64,000 nt of DNA from UBA2377 sp964525935 (lineage in GTDB: Bacteria; Verrucomicrobiota; Verrucomicrobiia; Opitutales; Opitutaceae): the NCBI GenBank assembly GCA_964525935.1, contig CAZGJZ010000003.1, positions 310,001 to 374,000 of the forward strand, given 5' to 3'. The notes below the pieces were generated by a model. That model saw only the letters and a program-made list of their open reading frames with translations, was not told where the DNA came from and did not search any database. Both the position numbers and the translations under genes were made by a program. Below are positions 43,419-52,478 of this stretch, in pieces (position 1 is the stretch's first letter; each line of letters begins with the position of its first letter).

Positions 43419-44825
43419 ATGCGCACTGAAAAAGATTCGATGGGTGAAATGGTCGTGCCGGACGATGCGCTCTGGGGGGCCTCGACGCAGCGCGCTGTGC
43501 TCAACTTCCCCATCAGCGGCCGGCCCATGCCGCCGGCCTTTCTGCGTGGCCTCGGCCTCGTCAAACTTGCCGCCGCCCAGACTAACACCGCGCTGGGCAA
43601 GCTTGCGCCGGAGAAAAGCCGGTTCATCCAACAAGCGGCCCGTGAGATCGCCAACGGTCAGCACGTGGCGCATTTCCCCGTTGATGTTTTTCAAACCGGC
43701 TCGGGCACTTCAACGAACATCAACGCCAACGAAGTGATCGCCCGCCGCGCTGCGCAGCTCGCCGCGGTTGGCGGAGCTGCGGTATCCGTGCACCCGAACG
43801 ACGACGTCAATCTCGGCCAGTCGTCGAACGATGTCATCCCCACCGCGCTGCATTTGAGTGTGGCGGTGGCACTGCACCGCGACCTCACGCCGGCGCTGGC
43901 GACGCTCGCCGTGGCGTTGGAGCAAAAGGCCGCGGCCTTTGCCGACATCGTGAAGATCGGCCGCACGCACCTGATGGACGCCACGCCGCTGACGTTGGGT
44001 CAGGAATTTTCCGGCTACGCGATGCAAGTGCGCAAGGCCGGTGAGCGGGTGCAGCGAGCCGTCGCGGCGCTGGGCGAACTGGCCATCGGCGGCACGGCGG
44101 TGGGCACGGGGCTCAATGCGCATCCGGAATTTTCGGCGCGAGTCTGCCGCATCCTAAGCGATGAAACCGGTCTCGCTTTTCGCGAGGCACGCAACCACTT
44201 CGAGGCCCAGGGCGCGCGCGACGATTGCGTGGAAGTCGCCGGCCAGCTCTCCGCCGTGGCGGCGAGCCTCACCAAGATCGCCAACGACATCCGCCTGCTC
44301 GGCTCAGGCCCGCGCGCCGGTTTTGCCGAACTGCGCCTGCCCGCCACGCAGCCGGGCTCTTCCATCATGCCGGGGAAAGTGAATCCTGTGATGAGTGAAA
44401 TGCTCGTGCAAGTGGGCCTGTATGTGCAGGGACTGGCGCAAACGGTTGCTGCTTGCGGACGCGATGGACATTTCGAACTCAACGTCACGCTGCCGCTCAT
44501 TGCGCATTGTCTGCACGAAGCGATTCAGTGCCTCGCCAACGGCGCGCGCGTGTTTGCGGAAAAATGTGTGGCCGGCATTGAAGCCGACGCTGCGCGTTGC
44601 CGCGAACTCATGGAGCGTTCGCTGATGCTCGTGACTGCGCTCAATCCTCACATTGGTTACGATGCCGCCGCGAGTGTAGCGAAGGAGGCCTTTGCTACCG
44701 GCAAATCGCTCCGCGACGTCGTGCTCGCCCGTGGTCTGCTCGATGCGGCGACCTTGGACCGCGCCCTTGAGCCACTGGCGATGACGCGCCCGGGCGAAAG
44801 CTCGCTGGCGGGCGGCGGTGGGTGA
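43419..44825 (+). CDS. fumC: Fumarate hydratase, class II
   Basis: 468 residues. The lyase-1 signature GSSIMPGKVNP is present, with the GSGTSTNINANEVIA and GRTHLMDATPLTLGQE blocks of class II fumarases. It interconverts fumarate and malate without iron. The start at 43419 (MRTEKDSMGEM) aligns with the FumC N-terminus. A Gly-rich tail (LAGGGG) ends it. It is convergent with the class I fumarase gene, only 16 bp away, so both gene ends may share transcripts or terminator effects. Aspartase (AspA) is the main alternative within the superfamily, but the SMGEMVVP start fits fumarase. Confidence 0.88.
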   Translation: MRTEKDSMGEMVVPDDALWGASTQRAVLNFPISGRPMPPAFLRGLGLVKLAAAQTNTALGKLAPEKSRFIQQAAREIANGQHVAHFPVDVFQTGSGTSTNINANEVIARRAAQLAAVGGAAVSVHPNDDVNLGQSSNDVIPTALHLSVAVALHRDLTPALATLAVALEQKAAAFADIVKIGRTHLMDATPLTLGQEFSGYAMQVRKAGERVQRAVAALGELAIGGTAVGTGLNAHPEFSARVCRILSDETGLAFREARNHFEAQGARDDCVEVAGQLSAVAASLTKIANDIRLLGSGPRAGFAELRLPATQPGSSIMPGKVNPVMSEMLVQVGLYVQGLAQTVAACGRDGHFELNVTLPLIAHCLHEAIQCLANGARVFAEKCVAGIEADAARCRELMERSLMLVTALNPHIGYDAAASVAKEAFATGKSLRDVVLARGLLDAATLDRALEPLAMTRPGESSLAGGGG

Positions 44826-44841
44826 ACCCGGGCGAATTTGT

Positions 44842-46485
44842 TTACTTCTTCGCCGGCAGACAGGCGCCGCAGCCGTTGACGAAGAAATCGTTGCCCTTGT
44901 CGTCGACGAGGATGAATGCCGGGAAGTCTTCCACTTCGATTTTCCAGACGGCTTCCATGCCGAGTTCGGGGTATTCGAGCACTTCGACTTTCTTGATGTT
45001 CTCCTTCGCGAGGATCGCGGCCGGACCGCCGATGCTGCCGAGGTAGAAGCCGCCATGTTTCTTGCACGCGGCGGTGACTTGCGGGCTGCGATTGCCCTTG
45101 GCGAGCATCACCATCGAGCCGCCGAGCGATTGGAAAAGATCGACGTAACTGTCCATGCGGCCGGCCGTGGTCGGGCCGAAGCTGCCTGACGCGTAGCCTT
45201 TCGGCGTCTTGGCCGGGCCGGCGTAGTAAACCGGATGATTGCGCAGGTAGTCGGGCAGGCCCTGGCCGGCGTCGATGCGCTCCTTCAACTTGGCGTGGGC
45301 GATATCACGGGCGACGATCATCGGGCCGTTGAGCAACACGCGGGTCGTGACCGGATGACGGGAAAGCTCGGCGAGGATTTCGGGCATCGGCCGGTTGAGG
45401 TCGATGCGGACCACCGGCTCGGTCTTGAGCGTGCGTTCGCTCTCCGGGATGAAGCGGCCGGGATTGGTTTCAAGCTGCTCGAGAAAGATACCGTCCTGGG
45501 TGATCTTGCCCTTGATGTTGCGGTCGGCGCTGCACGAGACACCGAGGCCGACGGGGCACGAGGCGCCGTGGCGGGGCAGGCGGACGATGCGAACATCGAG
45601 CGCGAAATATTTGCCGCCGAACTGCGCGCCGATGCCGGTCTGTTGCGCGAGCAGGAGCACTTTTTTTTCCAGCTCCACATCGCGGAAGGCGCGACCGTGA
45701 TTGTCGCCGGAGGTGGGAAGCGCGTCGAGATACTTGGTGGAGGCGAGCTTGACGGTCTTGAGGCAGGTCTCGGCGCTGGTGCCGCCGATGACGAACGTCA
45801 GGTGATAAGGCGGACAGGCGGCGGTGCCGAGGTAGCCGAGTTTATCGACGATGAATTTTTCCAGGCTCTTGGGGTTGAGCAGTGCTTTCGTTTCCTGGAA
45901 GAGGAAAGTCTTGTTGGCGGAGCCGCCGCCCTTGGCGACGAAGAGAAACTCATACTTGGTGCCTTCGGTCGCGTAGAGATCGATTTGCGCCGGGAGGTTG
46001 GTGCCGGTATTGACCTCGTTCCACATGTCGAGCGGCGCGGTCTGCGAATAACGGAGATTTTCCTTCGTGTAGCACTCGTAAACGCCCTTGCTCAGCCACT
46101 CGGCGTCGTTGGCTCCGGTCCAGACTTGCTGGCCCTTTTTGCCCATGATGATGGCGGTGCCGGTGTCCTGGCAAAACGGAAGGATACCTTGCGCGGCGAT
46201 CTCGGCGTTTTTTAGGAGCGTGAGCGCGACGTAGCGATCGTTCGTGCTGGCTTCGGGATCGGCGAGGATGTCGGCGACCTGCTGCAGGTGTTTGGTCCGC
46301 AGCATGAATGAGCAATCGTGGAAGGCCTGCTGCGCGAGATAGGCGAGTGCCTCGGGTGCGACTTTGAGGATTTCACGTCCTTCGAAGGTCGCGAGGCTGA
46401 CGCCTTCGCGGGAGAGCAGGCGATAGTCGATGGCGTCGGTCCCGAGGGGGAACGGTTCCTGATAGGTGAAGGGAGGCACGGCCAT
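44842..46485 (-). CDS. fumA: Fumarate hydratase, class I (iron-sulfur)
   Basis: 547 residues, almost exactly the E. coli FumA/FumB length. The three iron-sulfur cysteines fall at Cys105 (FCQDTGT), Cys224 (ACPPYH) and Cys318 (CSADRN), matching the family positions. The N-terminal alpha domain and the C-terminal beta domain (RVLLNGPMIVARDIAHAKLKE; GYASGSFGPTTAGRMDSYVD) are fused, as in two-domain class I enzymes. It interconverts fumarate and malate with an oxygen-labile [4Fe-4S] cluster. ATG 46485 gives the conserved start; the extension to 46512 is not needed. Confidence 0.92.
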   Translation of the reverse strand: MAVPPFTYQEPFPLGTDAIDYRLLSREGVSLATFEGREILKVAPEALAYLAQQAFHDCSFMLRTKHLQQVADILADPEASTNDRYVALTLLKNAEIAAQGILPFCQDTGTAIIMGKKGQQVWTGANDAEWLSKGVYECYTKENLRYSQTAPLDMWNEVNTGTNLPAQIDLYATEGTKYEFLFVAKGGGSANKTFLFQETKALLNPKSLEKFIVDKLGYLGTAACPPYHLTFVIGGTSAETCLKTVKLASTKYLDALPTSGDNHGRAFRDVELEKKVLLLAQQTGIGAQFGGKYFALDVRIVRLPRHGASCPVGLGVSCSADRNIKGKITQDGIFLEQLETNPGRFIPESERTLKTEPVVRIDLNRPMPEILAELSRHPVTTRVLLNGPMIVARDIAHAKLKERIDAGQGLPDYLRNHPVYYAGPAKTPKGYASGSFGPTTAGRMDSYVDLFQSLGGSMVMLAKGNRSPQVTAACKKHGGFYLGSIGGPAAILAKENIKKVEVLEYPELGMEAVWKIEVEDFPAFILVDDKGNDFFVNGCGACLPAKK

Positions 46486-46515
46486 GGTGAAACGGTGTGG
46501 CAAAACCGCCAAAGC

Positions 46516-47766
46516 TCAACGCGTCGCGAGCATTGCGCGGATGGTATCGTGGAAGCGCGCCAGATCGGCCGGCGTGGTGATGGAGGCGGCTTCGCGATTC
46601 CAGCCGTTGGCCCCAGGCCAGGCGCCGTTGGCGAGAAACGCGTCGATCGTGCGCTGCATGCCGGCGACGTTGATGTAGTCCTTCTGCTCCTTCTCGTCGC
46701 GCACGCCGGTAAGCAGGGCGGGCGGGAAAGGCGTGATGCGGCCGCTGGAGACGTGCGCGAGATTGTTGAGCGCCACAAAAGGGCGCGAATCCACGAGCGT
46801 GGTGGCGGGCCGGGGAAGCTCGTCGCGCAGGTAGCGGTGGTATTCGATGTGGTTGTCGTGCAGGCCGTCGAAATTTCCGATTTCGATGCGCTCGATGCGG
46901 CCGTCGCGCCAGCGCACCTCGGCATATTGGCCGACGATGTAGCGGATTTCGGCGTTTTCGCAGAGCACGGTTTCGCAGTGGAGCGTGCTGCCGGCGCAGG
47001 CGTGGGTGAGGGCGAAACGCATCTTCACGCCGGTGGACGTGAGGGCTTCCACAAAGAACGTGTCGGCGCCCTCGATTGCATGGGCGCGGTAGAGTTCGGC
47101 CTGCACGCTGGCGAGTTGCGCCCAGCTCAGCAGTTCGGGGCCGCCCACCCAGAACACCATGTTGTGCACGAAGTGGGCGAGGGCGTTGCCCATGCAGCTG
47201 TCGAGGACGACGCGGCCATCCATCATGAGGCGGCCGGCCCAGTTGTTGCGGCGGAAGTAGTCCGCCGGGCGCGGCCAGAGCGCCATGAGGTTGGTGCCGC
47301 GCACCGCACCGAACTCGCCGGCCAGGATGCGCGTCTTCAGGGCGAGACGCGGCTTTTCGATGATGAAGTTGAAACCGACCAGCGACGAATGACGGGCCTG
47401 GCGGTCGCGTGTGATCATTTCCTCAAGCTCGACGTGGTCGAGGGTCGGCGGTTTTTCGAGGTAAACGGGGATGCCGAGCTCGACGCCGGCGCGGTGCATC
47501 TCGGCGTGGAGATTGATGGGCGTTGGGACGACGAGCAGGTCGAGTTCGCGATGACAGGCGGCGAGCATCGACTTGTAATCCGGGAATACGCCGACGCCGC
47601 GGGCGGCGAATTTCCACGACTGCTGCTCCGTCGCGAAGGCCGCGGGGTTCGGATCGCAGGTGCAGATGAGTTTGGCGAGACCGCGCTCCTCGAGGCGGGC
47701 GACGACGTTGTGGTGCCAGCCGGCAAAGCCGCCCATCCCGATGATGCCGATTCGGATGGGATTCAT
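46516..47766 (-). CDS. Gfo/Idh/MocA-family oxidoreductase
   Basis: 416 residues. The Rossmann start is IRIGIIGMGGFAGWHHNVV; the EKPP motif (VYLEKPPTLDHVEL) is the family's EKP signature, and a catalytic His/Asp region appears around MDGRVVLDSCMGNALAHFVHN. It is an NAD(P)-dependent dehydrogenase, probably acting on a sugar or inositol-like compound. It sits directly after the arabinose-5-phosphate isomerase with a TGATG overlap at 47766, so the two may act in one sugar route. Substrate unknown. Confidence 0.85.
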   Translation of the reverse strand: MNPIRIGIIGMGGFAGWHHNVVARLEERGLAKLICTCDPNPAAFATEQQSWKFAARGVGVFPDYKSMLAACHRELDLLVVPTPINLHAEMHRAGVELGIPVYLEKPPTLDHVELEEMITRDRQARHSSLVGFNFIIEKPRLALKTRILAGEFGAVRGTNLMALWPRPADYFRRNNWAGRLMMDGRVVLDSCMGNALAHFVHNMVFWVGGPELLSWAQLASVQAELYRAHAIEGADTFFVEALTSTGVKMRFALTHACAGSTLHCETVLCENAEIRYIVGQYAEVRWRDGRIERIEIGNFDGLHDNHIEYHRYLRDELPRPATTLVDSRPFVALNNLAHVSSGRITPFPPALLTGVRDEKEQKDYINVAGMQRTIDAFLANGAWPGANGWNREAASITTPADLARFHDTIRAMLATR

Positions 47767-48755
47767 CAGACGATTTTGAGTTTGGGCAGATCCTGGCCGT
47801 CGATGAGGCCGACAGGTTTTCCACTGGCGTTGACCACGATGAGATCGTCGATGCGGTGGGCCTGGAAGAGGCGGAGGGCATCGACGCCGAGGGCGTCTTC
47901 GCGGATGGTCTTGGGCGTGCGAGTCATGAAGTTGGCGACGGGTTTGAGCAGGAAGTCGGGGCCAGTGAGTGCGCTGCGGCGGAAATCACCGTCGGTGAGG
48001 ATACCGGTGAGTTTGCCGTTCTTGGGATTGACGATGGCGATGCTGCCGCTCTTGGCCTTGGTCATCGCGAGGATCGCGTCCTGCGTGGTGCAGGTTTCCG
48101 GGCGAACGGGCAGGCGTTCGCTGGTGCGCATGATGTCTTTCACGCGGAGCAGGAGGACGCGGCCGAGGTTGCCGGCGGGGTGGTAGCGGGCGAAGTCATC
48201 GCGGGTGAGGCCGCGCGACTCCAGCAGGACCATCGCGAGGGCGTCGCCGAGGGCGAGGGCGGCGGTGGTGCTGGCGGTGGGCGCGAGCTCGAGCGGGCAG
48301 GCTTCGCGCGGGACGCGGTAGAGCAGGCGGTGGTCGGCGTTGCGCGCGAGGTCGGAGTCGGCCTGGCTGGTGAACGCGACGATCTTTACGTCGAAACGCT
48401 TGAGCACGGGCACGAGGCGCAGGACCTCCTCGGTCTGGCCGCTGTTGCTGAGGAGAATAGCCAGGTCGCCTTCCGCGCACAGGCCGAGGTCGCCGTGCAA
48501 GGCCTGGGTGGCGTCGAGGAAGCAGGAGGAAACGCCGGTGCTGTTGAACGTGCCGGTGAGCTTTTGGGCGATGTGGGCTGATTTGCCGACGCCGCTGAAG
48601 ATGAGCTTGCCGCCGGCGGCCACGGTGGCCTCGACCGCGCGGGCTGTGGCGACGAAGTCCGCCCCGAGGCTCCGGGCCGTTTCCGCCAGGGCGTCCGACT
48701 CGATGCGGATGCAGGCGCGAGCACGGGCGAGGGCGGATTTCGGTGTAAGGGCCAT
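47766..48755 (-). CDS. kdsD: Arabinose-5-phosphate isomerase (KdsD/KpsF/GutQ family)
   Basis: 329 residues. An N-terminal SIS domain (KLIFSGVGKSAHIAQKLTGTFNSTG; LSNSGQTEEVL) is followed by two CBS domains (CTTQDAILAMTKAKSGSIAIV; DALRLFQAHRIDDLIVVNASGK). It isomerises ribulose-5-phosphate to arabinose-5-phosphate, the first step to KDO in lipopolysaccharide synthesis. The start at 48755 (MALTPKSALARARA) has the expected length. The stop overlaps the Gfo/Idh start by one base. This supports a Gram-negative envelope. Confidence 0.92.
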   Translation of the reverse strand: MALTPKSALARARACIRIESDALAETARSLGADFVATARAVEATVAAGGKLIFSGVGKSAHIAQKLTGTFNSTGVSSCFLDATQALHGDLGLCAEGDLAILLSNSGQTEEVLRLVPVLKRFDVKIVAFTSQADSDLARNADHRLLYRVPREACPLELAPTASTTAALALGDALAMVLLESRGLTRDDFARYHPAGNLGRVLLLRVKDIMRTSERLPVRPETCTTQDAILAMTKAKSGSIAIVNPKNGKLTGILTDGDFRRSALTGPDFLLKPVANFMTRTPKTIREDALGVDALRLFQAHRIDDLIVVNASGKPVGLIDGQDLPKLKIV

Positions 48756-48830
48756 TTAGAGTTTGTGTCGCGGAAACAGGTTGCGGAATTTACGACGAAC
48801 CCATTCCCGTTCAATCCCTTTCCCACCGCG

Positions 48831-49727
48831 ATGCTGAAACGTCTGAAAGTTGCCGGCTTGATTGCCCTGAGCGTGCTGCTCGCGGGCCCCGCTTGCGAGC
48901 GGAATACCGGCCCGGCCTTTGGCGCCGAGACCGATGACGCCAACTACCGGCGGGGCCAGCAGCTCGTGAAGCAGGGCCGCAAGCAAGAGGCGCTGGCGGC
49001 TTATCTCAAGGTGATCGAGCAACGCGGTGAGTCCGCACCCGAGTCGCACCTTGATGCCGGACTCATCTACATGAACGACATCAAGGATTACATCGCGGCG
49101 ATTTACCATTTCCGCAAATTCCTTGAGCTGCAGCCCAACGCCGTGCAGGCGCAGAACGTCCGCGGCCTCGTGGATAGTGCCAAGCGCGAGTTTGCCCGCA
49201 CGCTGCCCGGCAGTCCGCTGGAAAACCAGGCGCCACGGCTCGGCATGCTGGACGATGTCGAACGGTTGCAGCGCGAAGTCGAGCAACTGCGCGCGGAGCT
49301 TTCCGCGGCCCGCAACGGCGTGCCTGCGCCGCTTAACCGTCTGTTGGTGCCCACGGATTCCGGACCGGCGCCCGCTCCAGCGACCGCCGAACCGCCGATG
49401 AACCCGATCATTATCGGCGACGCGGGCAATGAAGGTGCAACTGAAGAGGAATCGCCCATCACGCTGGCGCCGCTCCCGTCCCGCACGACGGTGCCGGCCG
49501 AACAGGTTTCCGCGGCCAGTGCGAATCCGGCACCGGCGCAAGCCCAGCCGCCGGCTGCGGCCAAAAACGTCCGGCGCCACACGGTCGCGAAGGGCGACAC
49601 GCTCTTCAGCCTCGCGCAACGCTACTACAGCAACCGCTCCAAGTGGCGCGACATTTTCGAGGCGAATCGTGACCAGCTCCCGAACGAAAACGCGCTGCGG
49701 CTGGGCATGGAACTCAAGATTCCCTGA
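48831..49727 (+). CDS. TPR-LysM envelope protein
   Basis: 298 residues. A hydrophobic start (VAGLIALSVLLAGPAC) gives a signal peptide; the Cys after GPA is a weak lipobox, so a lipoprotein is possible. Residues ~40-110 resemble TPR repeats (QQLVKQGRKQEALAAYLKVIE; IYHFRKFLELQPNAVQAQN). A coiled-coil stretch (LQREVEQLRAELSAAR) and a Pro/Ala linker precede a C-terminal LysM (RHTVAKGDTLFSLAQRYYSN... LRLGMELKIP) that binds peptidoglycan. The start ATG 48831 was chosen over the track's earlier codon because the signal starts there. Divergent from kdsD; 3 bp before an aminotransferase gene. Confidence 0.8.
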   Translation: MLKRLKVAGLIALSVLLAGPACERNTGPAFGAETDDANYRRGQQLVKQGRKQEALAAYLKVIEQRGESAPESHLDAGLIYMNDIKDYIAAIYHFRKFLELQPNAVQAQNVRGLVDSAKREFARTLPGSPLENQAPRLGMLDDVERLQREVEQLRAELSAARNGVPAPLNRLLVPTDSGPAPAPATAEPPMNPIIIGDAGNEGATEEESPITLAPLPSRTTVPAEQVSAASANPAPAQAQPPAAAKNVRRHTVAKGDTLFSLAQRYYSNRSKWRDIFEANRDQLPNENALRLGMELKIP

Positions 49728-49730
49728 ACC

Positions 49731-50882
49731 ATGCCGGGCACATCGCGTCGCACTTCCGTCTTCACCGAGTCACTGATCCGCGAAATGTCGCGCGTCGCCG
49801 CGCGCTATGGCGCGATCAACCTTTCGCAGGGTTTTCCCGACTGGGATCCGCCGGCGGCCCTCGTGCAGGCGGCGAAGGATGCGATGGACGCGCACCGTCA
49901 CCAATACGCCGTCACTTGGGGCTCGGCGGAACTCCGCCAGGCGCTGGGTGCAAAGATCGCACGCTGCATGGGCGTGCCCGTTGACGCCGAGCGCGAGCTG
50001 GTCGTCACCTGCGGCGCAACCGAGGCGATGATGGTCGCGATGATGACGGTGTGCGACCCGGGCGACAAGGTGGGGCTATTCTCGCCATTCTACGAAAACT
50101 ACAATGCCGACGCGATTCTCACCGGCGCGCAGGCCGTGCACGTGCCGTTGCATCCGCCGCATTACCATTTTGATCCCGCGGAACTGCGGCGCGTATTTGC
50201 GAGCGGACTGAAGGCGTTCGTGCTCTGCAATCCCTCGAACCCCTGCGGCCGGGTGTTTACGCGCGCGGAGCTGCTGCAGATCGCGGCGCTCGCGGAGGAG
50301 TTCGATGTGTGGGTGCTAACCGACGAGGTGTATGAGCACATTGTTTACGCACCGCATAAGCATACGTATTTTGCGACACTGCCGGGCATGGCGAAACGCA
50401 CGCTGATGTGCTCTTCGCTCTCGAAGACGTTTTCGATCACCGGCTGGCGGCTCGGCTATGTCCACGCGGCGCCGGAGGTGATCGCGCAGGCGCGGAAGGT
50501 GCACGACTTTCTCACCGTGGGCGCGGCGGCCCCGCTGCAACACGCCGTGGTCACGGCGCTGAATTTCCCCGCGAGTTACTACGACGGGCTGGCGGCCGAG
50601 TATGCGGAGTCACGCGACGTGTTGCTCGGCTACCTCGACCAGACGGGTCTCAGCTACACGCGGCCCGAAGGCGCCTACTTTGTGATGGTCGATATTTCGC
50701 CGTTTGGCTTCGCGAGTGACATCGAGTTTGCGCACTGGATGGCGAAGGAGATCGGCGTCGCGCCGGTGCCGGGTTCGAGTTTCTTTGCGAACGGCGAGAA
50801 CCGCTACATGCGGCTCAATTTCGCGAAAAAACCCGCGACGCTGCACGCGGCGGGCGAGCGGTTGCTGAAGCTGAAGCGGTAA
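49731..50882 (+). CDS. PLP-dependent class I/II aminotransferase (YbdL/kynurenine-type)
   Basis: 383 residues. The PLP lysine is Lys232 in SSLSKTFSITGWRLGYVHA, with the family blocks INLSQGFPDWDPP (as in methionine aminotransferase YbdL and kynurenine aminotransferase), CGATEAMMVAMM, CNPSNPCGR and DEVYEHIVY. It transfers an amino group between an amino acid and a 2-oxo acid, probably with broad hydrophobic or aromatic range. It is followed by a GTAG REP-like hairpin and lies 3 bp after the LysM gene, so they could share a transcript. Confidence 0.87.
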   Translation: MPGTSRRTSVFTESLIREMSRVAARYGAINLSQGFPDWDPPAALVQAAKDAMDAHRHQYAVTWGSAELRQALGAKIARCMGVPVDAERELVVTCGATEAMMVAMMTVCDPGDKVGLFSPFYENYNADAILTGAQAVHVPLHPPHYHFDPAELRRVFASGLKAFVLCNPSNPCGRVFTRAELLQIAALAEEFDVWVLTDEVYEHIVYAPHKHTYFATLPGMAKRTLMCSSLSKTFSITGWRLGYVHAAPEVIAQARKVHDFLTVGAAAPLQHAVVTALNFPASYYDGLAAEYAESRDVLLGYLDQTGLSYTRPEGAYFVMVDISPFGFASDIEFAHWMAKEIGVAPVPGSSFFANGENRYMRLNFAKKPATLHAAGERLLKLKR

Positions 50883-50887
50883 CTGAA

Positions 50888-50909
50888 GGGCGCACAGCTG
50901 CGCCCCTAC
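50888..50909 (-). repeat. GTAG-headed REP-like hairpin
   Basis: On the minus strand GTAG (50909-50906) directly precedes a palindrome with arms GGGCGCA and TGCGCCC around GCTG. It overlaps the last 4 bp of the bPH2 gene end (stop at 50906) and sits 5 bp past the aminotransferase stop. The layout equals that of the first hairpin at 5796-5821, but the stem sequence differs, as REP families do. Confidence 0.5.
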
Positions 50910-51883
50910 GACGAGAGTGCGCTGCGCAATGCGCGGGCTTCGGTGAGCAGTTCTTGCGCGGCGGCCAGCGTGTCGGTTGACGTCGAGGCAGCGAGAACGG
51001 GCGGTGTGACCGGGGTGTGATGCGAGTCGTCAGGATCGCCCAGGCCGGCGGCGCGGAATTGACGGAGGCGCTCGAGGATGAGGTCGCGGATTTCGCTGGC
51101 GTGCTCGACGCTGTGAAACACGCCGGTGTGGAGGGAATCGTGCTGGTGGCCGTTATGCGAATCGCTGCCGCCGCCACTGCCACCGCCGGCGGATTGCACG
51201 CGCACGTCGGCGAGACCGAGCAGGCGTTGGAGCGGTCCCTGGATGACCTCGACTTGCTGGAGGTTGGCGAAACTCATGGTCGCTTCCTTGAGGGAAAACA
51301 GGCCGGTGCGGATGCGCAGGCTGCGATCGGTCACGATATACCAATGCTGCTCAAACTCGAGGCGCACCGCGGCGTAGGTGACGGGAAGTTGAAGGATGAA
51401 AAGCGCGACGGCACCGTATTCGAGCAGGTGGAGCACCAGAAAAGTCCAATCGGGCCAGCTCATGGCGAAGTTGCGGATGATCTGCCCGGGATCGCGGTGT
51501 TGCTGTTGCTTTTTCAGTTTCTTCAGCTTTTTCAGCCCATTGGCCTCGGCTTCGGTTGGGGTCGGGACGGGATCAGAGGGAGCCGAAACGGTGGCAGCTA
51601 CGGGTGCGGGCGACGGGGTGACTGGGGCGGTGGCGGCGGGTTTGGCCGCGGCGGCGGTGCGGAACTCCGCGACCGAGCCTTGGAGGTAATTGAGAAACCA
51701 GAATGAAAAACAGAGGCCGATGATGGCGCCGATCTGGCCGATGCCCCAGCTCAGCAGGCGCAGCTTATAGTAATTATGGCCGGCGCGGAAAACGCGAACG
51801 GAGCCGGGCGCACCGAGAGGCGGTTCGGGTTCGGCGGGAACGCGGGCGAAACGCAGCACGCGCTGACGGACGCGGTCAAACAT
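50906..51883 (-). CDS. Bacterial PH (bPH2, DUF304) domain protein with long linker
   Basis: 325 residues starting MFDRVRQRVLRF at 51883. Two membrane helices (LRLLSWGIGQIGAIIGLCFSFWFL; TFLVLHLLEYGAVALFILQL) flank an Ala/Pro-rich, Lys-rich segment (KKLKKLKKQQQHRDPG). The bPH2 fold is seen in VRLEFEQHWYIVTDRSLRIRTGLFSLKEATMSFANLQQVEV and the preceding strands; it is followed by a low-complexity Ser/Gly/His stretch (SAGGGSGGGSDSHNGHQHDS). bPH2 proteins (YdbS/YdbT-like) occur in membrane-stress or export contexts of unclear function. Its start overlaps the second bPH2 gene's stop by 8 nt. Confidence 0.72.
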   Translation of the reverse strand: MFDRVRQRVLRFARVPAEPEPPLGAPGSVRVFRAGHNYYKLRLLSWGIGQIGAIIGLCFSFWFLNYLQGSVAEFRTAAAAKPAATAPVTPSPAPVAATVSAPSDPVPTPTEAEANGLKKLKKLKKQQQHRDPGQIIRNFAMSWPDWTFLVLHLLEYGAVALFILQLPVTYAAVRLEFEQHWYIVTDRSLRIRTGLFSLKEATMSFANLQQVEVIQGPLQRLLGLADVRVQSAGGGSGGGSDSHNGHQHDSLHTGVFHSVEHASEIRDLILERLRQFRAAGLGDPDDSHHTPVTPPVLAASTSTDTLAAAQELLTEARALRSALSS

Positions 51884-52454
51884 GGCCGGACTCCTTCGGC
51901 GCGGCCGTGGCGGCGGATGACCGGGCGGCGAGGGCGAGACGGGTTTCACGGAGTTCGTGAGCGACGGCGCGAAGGGCGGCGGCGAGTTCGGGATCGCTGG
52001 CCGAAGAGGGGTTTGCTGAGAGAGCGAACGCGGTTGGCTGGTGGGCGGGGTCTTTTACGCCGCGCATTTTCAAATAGAGAAAATCGCGCACGGCCTCGAA
52101 TTCCTTCAGTCCTTCGAGCGTGAGCTCCGCGGAGGAACTGCCGCTGGCGGTTTGGACGAGGATCTTGGCGAGGCCGAGCCAGCGCTCGACGAGATTGGAG
52201 CGGAGATGGATATCCTGGATGCGGGCGTAGTTGATGATGATCTCGCGGCGGAAGAGAATGCCCCAGCTCATCGAGATGCCTTCGTCGGTGAATTTATACC
52301 GCATCGTCTGATAACGAAAATACGCCGGCAGAATCAGAATCGGAAACAGCGGTGGAAAAACGAGACAGACCAGAATGTAATAGGTCCAGAGATCGCGGTG
52401 CGGCCGCTCAATGGCGAGGATGGCGGCGGGATCGGGTGGCGATTTCATGGGCAT
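51876..52454 (-). CDS. Bacterial PH (bPH2, DUF304) domain protein
   Basis: 192 residues. An N-terminal membrane pair (WTYYILVCLVFPPLFPILILPAY) leads to the bPH2 core MRYKFTDEGISMSWGILFRREIIINYARIQDIHLRSNLVERWLGLAKILVQTASG. Its partner downstream is also a bPH2 protein, the paired arrangement found for YdbS/YdbT. Both ATGs at 52454 and 52448 are possible. The Ala-rich tail (LALAARSSAATAAPKESG) is disordered. It starts 24 bp after the aminotransferase stop of the next gene. Confidence 0.75.
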   Translation of the reverse strand: MPMKSPPDPAAILAIERPHRDLWTYYILVCLVFPPLFPILILPAYFRYQTMRYKFTDEGISMSWGILFRREIIINYARIQDIHLRSNLVERWLGLAKILVQTASGSSSAELTLEGLKEFEAVRDFLYLKMRGVKDPAHQPTAFALSANPSSASDPELAAALRAVAHELRETRLALAARSSAATAAPKESGHV

Positions 52455-52478
52455 GAGGGAAGCGTGTGGCGCGTGGCG

